The notes beneath the pieces are model-generated. The model was given only the letters and a program-made list of their open reading frames with translations, did no database searches and was not told where the DNA came from. Below, one piece after another: positions 25,502 to 35,800 of a DNA stretch of 64,000 nt. The position numbers and the translations under genes were made by a program. This stretch comes from Sphingobacterium thalpophilum (GTDB lineage: Bacteria > Bacteroidota > Bacteroidia > Sphingobacteriales > Sphingobacteriaceae): positions 1,674,001-1,738,000 of the forward strand of contig NZ_LR590484.1 in the NCBI RefSeq assembly GCF_901482695.1, given 5' to 3'. The stretch's first letter is position 1. Each line of letters opens with the position of its first letter.

Positions 25502-27222
25502 CTCTTAGCTTCATTGATTGTTTCGTAAATAGCATCCTGAATACGGCTGCGGATATTGAGGTCGAGTAATTTTGTGCTGACCTGCGGGTGTACACGATTG
25601 GACAGAAAAATATAGATCAGCTGGTTTTGCGGATCGATCCAGATGCATGTACCTGTGTAGCCGGTATGGCCAAATACACTGCTATTGGCCAGCTTGGAGG
25701 GATATTCGTTTTTTGGATTCGGATCCCAACGGTCAAAGCCCAACCCTCTGCGACTTGTCGCAGATTGTCTGGAGGTAAAGAGATCGACGGTTTCGGATTT
25801 GAAGTACCGCTCGCCACCATATTCGCCTCTGTTGAGCAGGAGTTGTCCATAGATCGCCAAGTCATTGGCAGTAGCGAATAAACCGGCATGACCTGCAACG
25901 CCCCCGGCCATGGCTGCTCCCTGATCGTGTACGTAACCCTCCAGCAGCGTTCGGCGGAAAGAAGTATCCTGTTCGGTCGGAACAATCTCGTATGGCGAGA
26001 ACCGCTCTCTTGGCAGATATCCCGCACGGATCATACCGAGAGGCCTGTAAAACTGTTCCTGCACATACTCCTGTAACGGTGTCGCCGTCTGGTGTTCGGC
26101 AACTTCTTTCATGACATACATGCTGATATCACTATAGACATAGCTTCCCGTAGGTTTTACAGCTGAGCGCAACATTTCGGGCCACATTACATCGCGATAA
26201 TAATGGTTTAGGATATAACTGTTGTCAGCCATCTTGACCTGATGCTGCGGATCCGGCGAAGCTACTACATCGCCGGGCTTCAGATGTCTGTAGAAAGGAA
26301 TAAATGGTGTAAAGCCCGCTTCATGGAGCATGACAGAACGTAGTTTGATATCCCTTTTATTGGTCATCCGTGCCTGCCAGAGGTAATACCCCATTGTGCT
26401 GTCCAGATTGATCACATTCTGTTCAGTCAGCCGCATGATAGCAGGTGTCGTGCCTGCTATCTTACTGACCGACGCGAGATCAAAAATATCGTTTATCCGT
26501 GTCGGCACAGCTCTGGAATAGGTATGATATCCGTAAGATTTTTCGAGCAGCACTTGCCCGTCTTTGATCACCATAACGACAGCTCCCGGCGTCGCCTGTT
26601 TATCGATGGCCTCCTGGGCTATGGCATCGATCTTCTTGGTCAGCTTCTTTAGGTCCAGTCCGGAACTGGTGCCATAACTGTACTGCAATCTGGTTTGGGC
26701 AGTCTTCACGTCGCCGGCCGTAATCGGGACACCACCGAAAATAGACATCGCCGCATTACGCTGGCCAAGTTCGGTAAATGGAGCCTGTAGTTCAATCAGG
26801 TCCGATTGCAGATGCCCGGACAAGGCCTCTTTCTGAACCTCATTCTCGACAAAATGACAAAGTATAACTTTCTTATTGTTGCGTACAGCCTGATTGAGCT
26901 GGGTCAGACAATCTGCATCCAGGTCATCTTCCTTTCCCCCAACAATGATGGTATTATAATATTTAATATTCTCATCAAACTTGCTGAAATCAAATAGGTC
27001 GACTTGTGCATACCGCGACAACTGCGCTGTAAAAGCTGCGTACTTATCTGCATGGGGTACCACAACCGCTATACGCAGTTGGTCCAGATGCGTTAAAGGC
27101 AATAGCTGATCGATATTGTTATAAAGGACGGTTTCGTTTTTTAAGCTGGACTTATATTGGGCGAACAAGGGGGAAATACAGAACAAACCTGCAAATAACG
27201 CCCCAAAAAATCGTTTTTTCAT
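25498..27222 (-). CDS. Beta-lactamase-fold serine hydrolase with N-terminal GH3-C-like region
   Basis: A 574-residue exported protein (signal to about residue 22, ending FAQ). Residues 24-185 resemble the C-terminal domain of GH3 beta-N-acetylglucosaminidases (NETVLYNNIDQLLPL opens like their second domain), but no GH3 catalytic barrel is present. From about 190 it is a class C beta-lactamase/penicillin-binding-type serine hydrolase: S251-V-S-K254, a YSD motif (Tyr of VYSDIS near 357), and HTG in FGHTGYTG near 516. In other Bacteroidota a three-part GH3 barrel-GH3-C-serine hydrolase protein of roughly 1000 residues exists; this looks like that protein lacking its barrel. Coupled by a 4-bp overlap to the dipeptidase. 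Confidence 0.85.
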   Translation of the reverse strand: MKKRFFGALFAGLFCISPLFAQYKSSLKNETVLYNNIDQLLPLTHLDQLRIAVVVPHADKYAAFTAQLSRYAQVDLFDFSKFDENIKYYNTIIVGGKEDDLDADCLTQLNQAVRNNKKVILCHFVENEVQKEALSGHLQSDLIELQAPFTELGQRNAAMSIFGGVPITAGDVKTAQTRLQYSYGTSSGLDLKKLTKKIDAIAQEAIDKQATPGAVVMVIKDGQVLLEKSYGYHTYSRAVPTRINDIFDLASVSKIAGTTPAIMRLTEQNVINLDSTMGYYLWQARMTNKRDIKLRSVMLHEAGFTPFIPFYRHLKPGDVVASPDPQHQVKMADNSYILNHYYRDVMWPEMLRSAVKPTGSYVYSDISMYVMKEVAEHQTATPLQEYVQEQFYRPLGMIRAGYLPRERFSPYEIVPTEQDTSFRRTLLEGYVHDQGAAMAGGVAGHAGLFATANDLAIYGQLLLNRGEYGGERYFKSETVDLFTSRQSATSRRGLGFDRWDPNPKNEYPSKLANSSVFGHTGYTGTCIWIDPQNQLIYIFLSNRVHPQVSTKLLDLNIRSRIQDAIYETINEAKR

Positions 27223-27389
27223 TCTGTTTTTATCGTTTTTTAGGTTCTATCAAATAAAAATACGAATAAATTGTACACGGGTCGACCTTTCCGCCAAAAA
27301 AATCATTTTTGTTACGTATAATCTTCAAGCGGCTTATTCCCGCATCTTTGGGCATAGGTAAAAATCTTTTTTTTCTGTAAGTTTGATCA

Positions 27390-28688
27390 ATGCCAGAACT
27401 GATTCACGATAGAACGATTTTTTCCCTGCTGGAGGTAAGCCGCAGTATCCAGAAGACATTGGCCGAACGGTACAAGAGTTTATATTGGATCAAGGCAGAA
27501 ATGAACAAACTCAACCACTACACCCATTCGGGGCATTGTTACCCCGAACTGGTTGAAAAGCAGGACGGCAAAATAGTCGCTGAGATCAGATCGACCCTGT
27601 GGAAGGCCGATTTTAACCGCATCAATTCCAATTTTCTGAAAGTTGCACAGGAACCGCTCAGGGAAGGCATAACGATGCTGTTTCAGGCGGCCATTTCCTA
27701 CGATCCTATGTATGGTTTGAGTTTAAGAATAGTGGATATCGATCCGACCTTTACTTTGGGGGAGCTCGAAAAAGAAAAACTGGAAAGTATCCGTAAACTT
27801 AAGGAAGAGGGAATCTATGGTGCCAACAAAATGCTACCATTTCCGCTAGTTCCGAAAAGGATAGCAATTATTTCGGTAGAAACCAGCAAAGGCCTTTCCG
27901 ACTTTTACAAGATCATTCATCAGAACCCCTGGGGCTATAGGCTAGAGTGCACGCTGTTTCCTGCGCTGCTACAAGGCGATAAGTCCATTCCTTCCATCAT
28001 CAGGCAGTTAGCGGTTGTCGCGGAACGCATCTCTGAATTTGACGTTGTTGCCATTATTCGCGGCGGCGGTGGCGAGGTGGGCCTATCGAGCTATAACAAT
28101 TATCTGCTGGCACGGGCTATAGCGATCTTTCCAATCCCGGTATTAACTGGAATTGGCCATTCTACCAACTATACAGTAAGTGAGATGGTCGCCTACAAGA
28201 ATGCTATAACGCCCAGTGAGCTTGCCGACTTTCTGATTCAGAAGTTCCATAATTTTGCGATCCCCATAGACAGATCTGCAGAAGGAATACAGCAACTTGT
28301 CCGCTCCCGTTTTAAGGAAGAGCGCAACATGCTCTCCCAACTGACGACTCAGATCCAGTGGGCTGGCAAAAGAGAGCTCCAAGGGGCTCGTACCCGCGTG
28401 CAGGATCTCCAGAATGAACTCCGTGCACTTATCCGCCTACGTTTCTATGAACACCGTACCGCATTGGATCATACCGAACGCATCGTGCAGCTGTCGGACC
28501 CGATGCGTCTGCTAAAACAGGGTTTTTCGATCACAAAAGTCAATGGCAGATTACTTCAGTCCATTGAGCAGCTCTCGCCAGGGGATGTCATCCACACGCT
28601 ATTGGAAAATGGCACTGTTGTCAGCACCGTTCTGGACATGCAGCCTGCCGATACGACAAAAGAAAATCACAAACCGGACGATAATTAA
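27390..28688 (+). CDS. xseA: Exodeoxyribonuclease VII large subunit
   Basis: A 432-residue catalytic subunit of exonuclease VII, which degrades single-stranded DNA from either end. The N-terminal OB-fold holds LYWIKAEMNK and GHCYPELVEK, the catalytic domain holds the glycine-rich RGGGGEVGLSSYNNYLLARA and VLTGIGHSTNYT, and a long charged helical region follows before the C-terminal beta segment. Compared with typical XseA (about 400-450 residues) it is full length. xseB follows after 23 bp. The ATG at 27390 starts a few bases after TAAGTTTG, a -7-like sequence, so the mRNA may have almost no leader. Confidence 0.94.
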   Translation: MPELIHDRTIFSLLEVSRSIQKTLAERYKSLYWIKAEMNKLNHYTHSGHCYPELVEKQDGKIVAEIRSTLWKADFNRINSNFLKVAQEPLREGITMLFQAAISYDPMYGLSLRIVDIDPTFTLGELEKEKLESIRKLKEEGIYGANKMLPFPLVPKRIAIISVETSKGLSDFYKIIHQNPWGYRLECTLFPALLQGDKSIPSIIRQLAVVAERISEFDVVAIIRGGGGEVGLSSYNNYLLARAIAIFPIPVLTGIGHSTNYTVSEMVAYKNAITPSELADFLIQKFHNFAIPIDRSAEGIQQLVRSRFKEERNMLSQLTTQIQWAGKRELQGARTRVQDLQNELRALIRLRFYEHRTALDHTERIVQLSDPMRLLKQGFSITKVNGRLLQSIEQLSPGDVIHTLLENGTVVSTVLDMQPADTTKENHKPDDN

Positions 28689-28711
28689 AGAAAAATCGTA
28701 ATTTGTACCTT

Positions 28712-28936
28712 ATGGATCCAACAAACTACACCTATACCGATGCCTACAATGAGCTGCAATCCATTGTAAGAGACATTGAAAACGGCACAACGAATATCGA
28801 TGAGCTGGCCGAAAAAATCAGTCGGGCCTCTCTGCTCATCGAGGTATGCAGAGCCAAGTTAACGGCCACCGAAGACGAAGTCAGCAGCTTACTGCAGAAG
28901 ATATCTCCTGCGCAGGAGCCCGACCAAGAGGAATAA
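28712..28936 (+). CDS. xseB: Exodeoxyribonuclease VII small subunit
   Basis: A 74-residue helical protein starting at the ATG at 28712; a TTG at 28703 is in frame but less likely. It shows the XseB pattern: YTDAYNELQSIVRDIENG, then IDELAEKISRASLLIEVCRAKL, two helices that bind the large subunit. It follows xseA by 23 bp. Only 5 bp separate its stop from the stop of the convergent racemase gene. Confidence 0.92.
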   Translation: MDPTNYTYTDAYNELQSIVRDIENGTTNIDELAEKISRASLLIEVCRAKLTATEDEVSSLLQKISPAQEPDQEE

Positions 28937-28941
28937 TACAA

Positions 28942-29688
28942 TCAGAGTGCCCTGAGCTTAGCAGGATATACTGCATGGACAAGTGCACGAGCAAGGACAC
29001 GGTTTGGGTCGACCACGGCCATGCCGTTATGATCTCGTTCTGGAATGGCCAATGGCAACTCTGCGCACCCCAGCACAATAACCTGTGCCCCTTGTTTCTT
29101 CAGTTCATCCATCACCATCAGCAGGTCTTCTCTCGCTTTGTTGGCAACAGGCTCCGGCTGGGCCTTGATCCCGTAATCCTTATCGTAGATCGCACTGTTT
29201 ACTTTGTCCTGCTGCGCACTTTCGGGCTCGACCACAGAGAATCCTTTTTTCATGAAGAGTTCCCGGTACAAACCGTACGATTCGGGACTTGCCGTCGACA
29301 GCACGCCAACTGTACTTTGCGGATAATTCTGCTCGACAAAGCGCACCGTCTCATGGACGATATGCAGCAATTTCAGCTGACTGCCGAACTGGGCCATCTC
29401 ATCCTGAATGACCGAAAAGATGGGTGCTGCATGGGCCGTATTGGATGGTATGGCTGCAACAGTCGCACCAGCCTGCTCCAGCTGCTTTAATACCGCCGCA
29501 ATGGCTCTAGCCGGATTTTCATTTGTACGATCCAATAAATAAGCTGTACGGTCCGGAATCAGACCGGGACAAGAAAACAACAACAGTGGCAAATGTTCCT
29601 GATCGGACTTTGCCACTGTCTCATCAATGATTTTACGGGCTATGTCTAAGCCCGCATAAGGGCCAAGCCCTCCTACTATACCAATCAT
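28942..29688 (-). CDS. Aspartate/glutamate racemase-family protein with Ser/Cys catalytic pair
   Basis: A 248-residue cytoplasmic protein with the family opening IGIVGGLGPYAG. Cofactor-free racemases of this family use two cysteines, in PCNTAH and LGCTE motifs. Here the first reads PSNTAH, with Ser82 in place of Cys, and the second is kept as LGCAE (Cys208). E. coli YgeA has a comparable single-Cys pair (Thr/Cys) and is L-specific, so this may be a stereospecific variant; alternatively it may have another reaction. It lies 58 bp downstream of the PUL 2 operon on the same strand, without an obvious terminator between. Confidence 0.85.
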   Translation of the reverse strand: MIGIVGGLGPYAGLDIARKIIDETVAKSDQEHLPLLLFSCPGLIPDRTAYLLDRTNENPARAIAAVLKQLEQAGATVAAIPSNTAHAAPIFSVIQDEMAQFGSQLKLLHIVHETVRFVEQNYPQSTVGVLSTASPESYGLYRELFMKKGFSVVEPESAQQDKVNSAIYDKDYGIKAQPEPVANKAREDLLMVMDELKKQGAQVIVLGCAELPLAIPERDHNGMAVVDPNRVLARALVHAVYPAKLRAL

Positions 29689-29746
29689 AATTACTATTAC
29701 TAGACCTTAGGTATAACCAATAGCATGCCGAATGGTTTGTAGAAAA

Positions 29747-30730
29747 TTACCATTCAATCGCTTGATCCTCGTCGGGGATCTGCGTATTGAGCTGACGTTC
29801 CAATATTAATGAACCGGATACCTTGAACTTAATAGCCGTAGTCGAAACCAAGGTGTAATCGGTGAATTCATAATCAATATTGTTAAGGGTAATGTACCGG
29901 TGCAATAGATAAGGACGAACAGCGTCCATCTGCTCGGATACCGTATAGCTTGCATCTTTATTGACTTTAAATTTCATATTAGGGTTTTCGGCATGAAAAC
30001 TTACCCCTCCTTTATCGTTAAACGTAGCAAAAACCTTATAATTTTTCCTATCCTTACGCTCCTCATCAATATTTCCGGCATAAAAGAAAATCGTATGTTC
30101 ATCGACGACATAACTCTTGATCTCGCTTTTTACGATCGGCGTTTCGTTTTCATGCCCTTCCATAACGACTTTCAGGGCGGTCCCGCTATAGGTCCCCGAA
30201 TAATTGTTGAAAGGATTGATGCGCAACAACGCTTTTCTATAATGTTTGCGGGGATTGGCTTTGTAGGTGTTGGACGGGTCATCCAATATGGTCAAGGGAA
30301 GCACCCATTTTTCCACCATATCGATGCCCTTTAAGGAAAAGTCTATCGGCAATAGTCCGGTGTTATCTCCAGATTTAAGATTGACGATTGGAGGAATGGT
30401 ATAGTAATTTTCAGGCAATTGTTTATAATAAAAGTCCTCTCTGTTCTGGAAGCGCGCATAGTTGATCACGCCGAGCGTATCAGCATCGACACCTATGTTA
30501 ACCCGCAGATCTGTATCATTTGTAGTCGACCCACTAACTTCCAAGGGTTGATAAAAAGTTGTCTTAACACTTTCTCGATACCGGACGTAGATGTTAGTGA
30601 CCCCCTCGTTTTCTAAAGGGGCCTTAAAAGAAACATAATGTTGAAATTGCTCGTCCTTCCATTCGTCGTTACATGAGCCACAGATAAAAAGTGAAATGGC
30701 CAACAGCAACAGTTTATATAACTTATTCAT
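29747..30730 (-). CDS. DUF1735/DUF4973-like surface lipoprotein (PUL 2)
   Basis: A 327-residue lipoprotein with lipobox FICGSC. The N-terminal half is an Ig-like beta domain of the type seen in DUF1735 proteins (the stretch from VSFKAPLENEG to VNLKSGDNTGLLPIDF), and the C-terminal half is a beta-rich domain resembling DUF4973, beginning NPFNNYSGTYSG. Such proteins are found as the last gene of SusC/SusD operons and are thought to bind glycan. It starts 15 bp after susD of PUL 2. No enzymatic motif seen; the domain names are from memory of the families. Confidence 0.7.
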   Translation of the reverse strand: MNKLYKLLLLAISLFICGSCNDEWKDEQFQHYVSFKAPLENEGVTNIYVRYRESVKTTFYQPLEVSGSTTNDTDLRVNIGVDADTLGVINYARFQNREDFYYKQLPENYYTIPPIVNLKSGDNTGLLPIDFSLKGIDMVEKWVLPLTILDDPSNTYKANPRKHYRKALLRINPFNNYSGTYSGTALKVVMEGHENETPIVKSEIKSYVVDEHTIFFYAGNIDEERKDRKNYKVFATFNDKGGVSFHAENPNMKFKVNKDASYTVSEQMDAVRPYLLHRYITLNNIDYEFTDYTLVSTTAIKFKVSGSLILERQLNTQIPDEDQAIEW

Positions 30731-30745
30731 AAGCTTCGGATTTAA

Positions 30746-32803
30746 TTAATCGTTATAGGTCCATCCTGGGTTCTGTGTCAGGTTTTTATTGCGTTTAAGT
30801 TCGGTATGACTGATCGGCCAGAACCACATTTTGTCTGCAAAAGTTGTTTTTAATGTCCAGACGGCGACGGGCTGATGAAAAAGATCCCGTTCCTGCTCAT
30901 TCATCAAGACATTGCATCCGTACACAGGCAAGGATTCTTCAACCGGCGCATCCATCCAGCGTCGTAAATCGTAATAACGTTGCCCTTCGCCCATAAGTTC
31001 GATAAAACGCTCTCGCTTTATCGTTTTGCGCAGTTCGTCTTTACTACTATAGGTACTGGCAGCATAATCAGGTACGCCGCCACGGATGCGCACAGGCTGA
31101 ATACCTTTCTTAATTTCGGCGATGTCACGGCTTATCGTATAACTTCCGCCTCGCCAAGACGGCACGGTATATGAACCGCTTAACTCATTTAATGCTTCTG
31201 CATACATAAGCAGAATATCTGCGTAACGGATAGCAGGTTCGGCCTTAGCGACAATACGTGAGCCAAGGCCGCCTTCGTACGTATCACTTGGGTGAACAAA
31301 CTTTTTCACCCCAAAGCCTGTGCGCAACCAATATCCATTAGCAGAGTTAAAGCCATTTCCTTTGGGGTCCGCGCTATAATAAAAGATTTGTTTGTTGCGA
31401 TTTTCCTCTTTCGTCTCGTTAAGCAAAGTCCAAAAGCTGCCATTAAAAGCCACCGAGGCATAAAACCGAGGCTCACGGTTAGCATATTGCAGCGAAACTC
31501 CCGGACGTAATGGCCTGTATTTTTTTGCGTTATAATCTTCCTGGCTAACGTAACCCGCAACTCTGTGTGAACCATTTCCACGCCCGATTTCATTATCTTT
31601 ACCAGGCACATCTGTACCATCATTCATGTAGTAGGCGTCCACCAGCTTCTGCGTGAGCCCATGTGTATTCCATCCTGTTGCAGAACGCGGTAATTGATGG
31701 ATTACCATTTGGTCAACCCCCTCATTCTGCTGATTTTTCCCGCGTGTAAAGATTAATTCGGGGTTACCCGAAGCGGAAAGTGTGCCATCGAAAACTTGAG
31801 CGTAAGATTTTTCAGGATCTATATTGGCCCAGCCTGCAGGCCAATTTTTATCGGAAAAATTATGATCCTGAGGAGGTGTGATAGTCGCGTCATCACCGGT
31901 CTCCTGAAAAGGAGCTGTATACAGCTGATATATGCCCAGTTCCATCACATCCCGCGCCGCCGCCGCTGCTTTGGCCCATTTTTCCTCCTTATAATCTGCA
32001 GAGAGCAGACGTTTCCCTTGTTTATCCACCAGCAATGCCGCATAGCTTGAGTTATTGCCATTGGCCAATGGGCTCGCGGCATAGAGTAGTACCTTGGCCC
32101 GCGCAGCTAATGCAGCTCCAACAGTCGGACGTGCTGAACCATCTTGTCCACGCTTCATACCGAGAGCTTCCATCTCCTTAGCGGCCTGCAACAATTCATT
32201 ACTGATATATTCAGCACATTCTTCATAGGTATTTCTCGAAATAGCCAAATCGTCGTAACTGTCGGTATAATCTAGCCCCTCGTCGGGCAATAACGGAATC
32301 GGGCCGTATTTACGAAGCAGTAACCAATAGAGATAGGCCCGGGCAAAACGTGCCTGACCGCGATAATCCGATATTTCAACAGCCGACATTTCCGTATTCA
32401 TATAAATATACTGAATGAAGGTTGACGCATTACGAATACCGCGATAGGACTGTACCCATGTACCCTGCTTATCACTTTCGGTATATTGCCCCATTTTGAA
32501 CATATTATACGACAATTCATTCTTCGACGGGTCATAATCTTTGTCACGATCACCATAATACATGTCATCTGCAAAACAATGTGGTGTCAATCCCTTGCTG
32601 GCGACATCGGCATTCTCACCTTTAAATTCCTCAAATATATGGGCTAACCATTCTTCCGAATAGCGCTTACTTTTAAAGGTTTTCTCTATATTGAGCCGAT
32701 CCTTAAAATACTGATCCGACTTGAGATAATCTTTTTTGCAAGATGAGACAAGACTTGCTCCCAGGACAAGCGTTATCACAATATATAATTTGTTTCGTTG
32801 CAT
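30746..32803 (-). CDS. SusD/RagB-family glycan-binding lipoprotein (PUL 2)
   Basis: A 685-residue lipoprotein with Cys22 in LVSSC. It shows the usual RagB/SusD features: RGQARFARAYLYWLLLRKYGPIP early, a middle region with many tyrosines and glycines, RYADILLMYAEALNELSG, and near the end RERFIELMGEGQRYYDLRRW. The paired SusC ends 11 bp before its start. It is not a close relative of the PUL 1 SusD, judging by the different spacing of these blocks, so the two loci are likely to take different glycans. Confidence 0.95.
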   Translation of the reverse strand: MQRNKLYIVITLVLGASLVSSCKKDYLKSDQYFKDRLNIEKTFKSKRYSEEWLAHIFEEFKGENADVASKGLTPHCFADDMYYGDRDKDYDPSKNELSYNMFKMGQYTESDKQGTWVQSYRGIRNASTFIQYIYMNTEMSAVEISDYRGQARFARAYLYWLLLRKYGPIPLLPDEGLDYTDSYDDLAISRNTYEECAEYISNELLQAAKEMEALGMKRGQDGSARPTVGAALAARAKVLLYAASPLANGNNSSYAALLVDKQGKRLLSADYKEEKWAKAAAAARDVMELGIYQLYTAPFQETGDDATITPPQDHNFSDKNWPAGWANIDPEKSYAQVFDGTLSASGNPELIFTRGKNQQNEGVDQMVIHQLPRSATGWNTHGLTQKLVDAYYMNDGTDVPGKDNEIGRGNGSHRVAGYVSQEDYNAKKYRPLRPGVSLQYANREPRFYASVAFNGSFWTLLNETKEENRNKQIFYYSADPKGNGFNSANGYWLRTGFGVKKFVHPSDTYEGGLGSRIVAKAEPAIRYADILLMYAEALNELSGSYTVPSWRGGSYTISRDIAEIKKGIQPVRIRGGVPDYAASTYSSKDELRKTIKRERFIELMGEGQRYYDLRRWMDAPVEESLPVYGCNVLMNEQERDLFHQPVAVWTLKTTFADKMWFWPISHTELKRNKNLTQNPGWTYND

Positions 32804-32814
32804 CTTTATAAATT

Positions 32815-35800
32815 TTATAGGTTAACATTGATGCCAAAGGTAAATGACTTAGGCAATGGGTAATCTTCTCCCCGTGGCGTCGCCAGCTCCGGGTCCCAAA
32901 GCTTGAATTTTGACCAGGTGAATAGATTCGATCCCACGACAAAAATCCGAATGCTATTGGTTTTGATACGATTCGTTAGCTCTTTCGGCAATGTATACCC
33001 AATATCGATGGTTTTCAACCGCACATATTGGCCGTTTTTCAACCAAAAGGTCGATTCCCTAAAGTTGTTCGGATTGGGCCCATAGCTTAATCGTGGATAT
33101 GATGCATTCGGGTTTTCGGTGGATGGATCGCCCGATATATCGGCAGAAATCCAGCGGTTATCGCCCATTACTCCTTTTAACACCTGTCCCCACTCTCCCT
33201 CGCTAAAAGCATATACTGTTTTTCCATAGGTAAAGAAGGTCGATTTTCCCGCTCCCTGAAAGTGGACACTGACGTCGAGACTTTTCCAGCTTGCTGATAC
33301 ACCCACCCCATAAACCAGGTTGGGGCGTCTCGTAGCGCCAATAGCAACACGGTCACCATCGTCTATGATACCATCGCCGTTAACATCCTTATATTTGATA
33401 TCTCCGGGCTGGTATGTACCGAATGTTTGTTTCGGGCTATTACGTATATCATCATAATCTTTAAACAAGCCTAAAGCGATAAGCCCTTTCGCCTGGTCAA
33501 CACGATATCCTTTTTGATTTTGATAACCATAGACATTGTTTTCTTCGTCAATTTCCGTAATCTCATTCTTACTATAGGTTATATTACTTCTGGCAGTTAA
33601 ATTTACTTCCCCTACTTTCTGGTTATATAATAGACGACCATCAAAACCGCTGGATTTTACCGCACCCACATTGGCACTAGGAACGGATTCCAATCCCACG
33701 AGAGCAGGCAAATAATTCCGAGCCATATAAATGCCCGTACGTTTTTCATTAAAGAAATCCAGGTTGGCAATAATTTTATCCTTAAAGAGTGCCAAATCAA
33801 ATCCTAAGTTCCTTTTCGTCGCTATTTCCCACGTCACATTTGGGGAGGCCACCTGGCTATATTTAATTGCCTGATACGATCGAATAAACCCATAATCGGC
33901 CCAGTCATATCCACCATCAACTTCCGAGATCGTCGATAAATAAGGGAACCGTGCTCCTCCGGCCAATTGGTCGTTACCCACTCTTCCCCAAGAATAGCGG
34001 ACCTTAAACATATTCATCCAAGAGATATTATCCTTCACAAAAGGTTCCTCCCCAATATTCCATGCCCCTGAAACAGCCGGGAAAAAACCATATTGCCTCC
34101 CCGGAGCAAAGTTTTCCGAGCCATTATAACCAAAATTAAAATCGGCGATATAACGCGATTTCCAATTGTAGGTAACACGTCCCGCTAAGGCCTGATTCCT
34201 TCTTGCGATTCCATTTTTAATATCATCGCCAAGATTGACGGTTCGAACGAGTGCATCGCGCGTAAAACGGGCAACAGCACCAATATTATGGTTCCCTATA
34301 CTTCGGTCATAGTTGAACATCATATCGTAAAATTCGCGACGGTCACCACTAGCGCTACTTTCCTGAAATAACTCACGCGGATCGGAAATATGAGTAAATA
34401 TTAAATTTCCATTTTCATCCCGGGCGCGCTCTGCCCGCCATTGCTCCGGCCATTTTCGGCGGTAAATATTATTATCATTATTTGTGTCGTAACCAATAAT
34501 ACCTCTAAAACGTAGCCCTTTGGTTATAAAATCAAAATTTTGTTCGATGGAAATATTCGTCTGTATCTTATTTTGCCAATTTTCATTGTACCCTGTCTGT
34601 GTGGCCACGACCCAGGGATTGGTCTGATTGCCGGTGCCAATGGCAGGAACATATCCATTTGAGTATAGTACTGGTGTCCGAATTGGTGAGTAACCAAATA
34701 ACACTCCCCAAAAATCATTATCTCCCAAGCCGGGGCTATTTCTTTTATTGAGCGAACCAGCAACACCGATTTTTAACACCGTGCTTTTGGTCACATTAAT
34801 ATCTGTATTCAACCGATAATTATATCTTTTGTAGTTCGCATTTGTATTGTAGTCATTCCGCAATGTTTCGTCGGTTTTATACATACCACCTTCATCGATA
34901 TAACTTCCGGACAAAAAATAACGCGCAGTAGCTCCACCGCCGGTCATATTGAGATTAGCACGGTAAGTCATTGCGCCATCTTTTAGTAAGAGGTCTTTCC
35001 AGTTGACATTCGGATAAAGGTCTGGATCCAATCCCAAACGTAAGATTTCCAGTTCCTCGGGTTGATAAATGGGTTCAAAATTCCGTGTAATACGTGCCTC
35101 GTTCAATAAATTGGCATAGCTAACACCATCTTCAAATTCAGGGGTAATCGTGCGGGTATTGTAAATATTCTCATCTTTGAAGTTGATACTAATTTTACCG
35201 TCTTTACCACGCTTGGTTGTGATTAAGATAACGCCATTTGCTCCTTTGGAACCATAAATCGCGGTCACGGCTGCATCCTTAAGGATATTAATGGTTTCGA
35301 TATCTTCAATATTGATATCATTAATATCCCGTTCAATATTATCGACCAAAATAAGCGCTGAGGCTCCTCCACCAAAGGTAGAAATACCGCGGATCCAGAA
35401 CTCAGTAATATTCTTTCCGGGCTGGCCCGACTGCATCATCCCCAAGACCCCGGGCGCATTTCCGATCAGCGCGTTGCTTATGCTCGATGTCGGATTCCCT
35501 TTCATCGTACTCAGATCCACACTACTGGTTGCAGCAGTCGATGTGAGCGTCCGTTGCGTACCGGTACCCGTTACGACGACTTCATCTAACACGCTGGTTT
35601 CCGACTCTTTCAATGTCACATTAATAGAATGGACATCTTTAACAAGAATCTCTTGTTTTTGATATCCGACAGAGGAGAAGACTAGCGTTTTGTAGCGTTC
35701 GACCTTTATCTTATAATGCCCCTTATTGTCCGTCGTTGTGCCTAGACCGGGTGCGTCTTTCACAGAAATACTGACCCCTATCAATGGAATTTTTTGAGGA

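Noticed and set aside
28846..29490. 214-codon plus-strand frame
   Set aside because: It lies antisense to the racemase gene and overlaps xseB; its sequence is a shadow of those genes.
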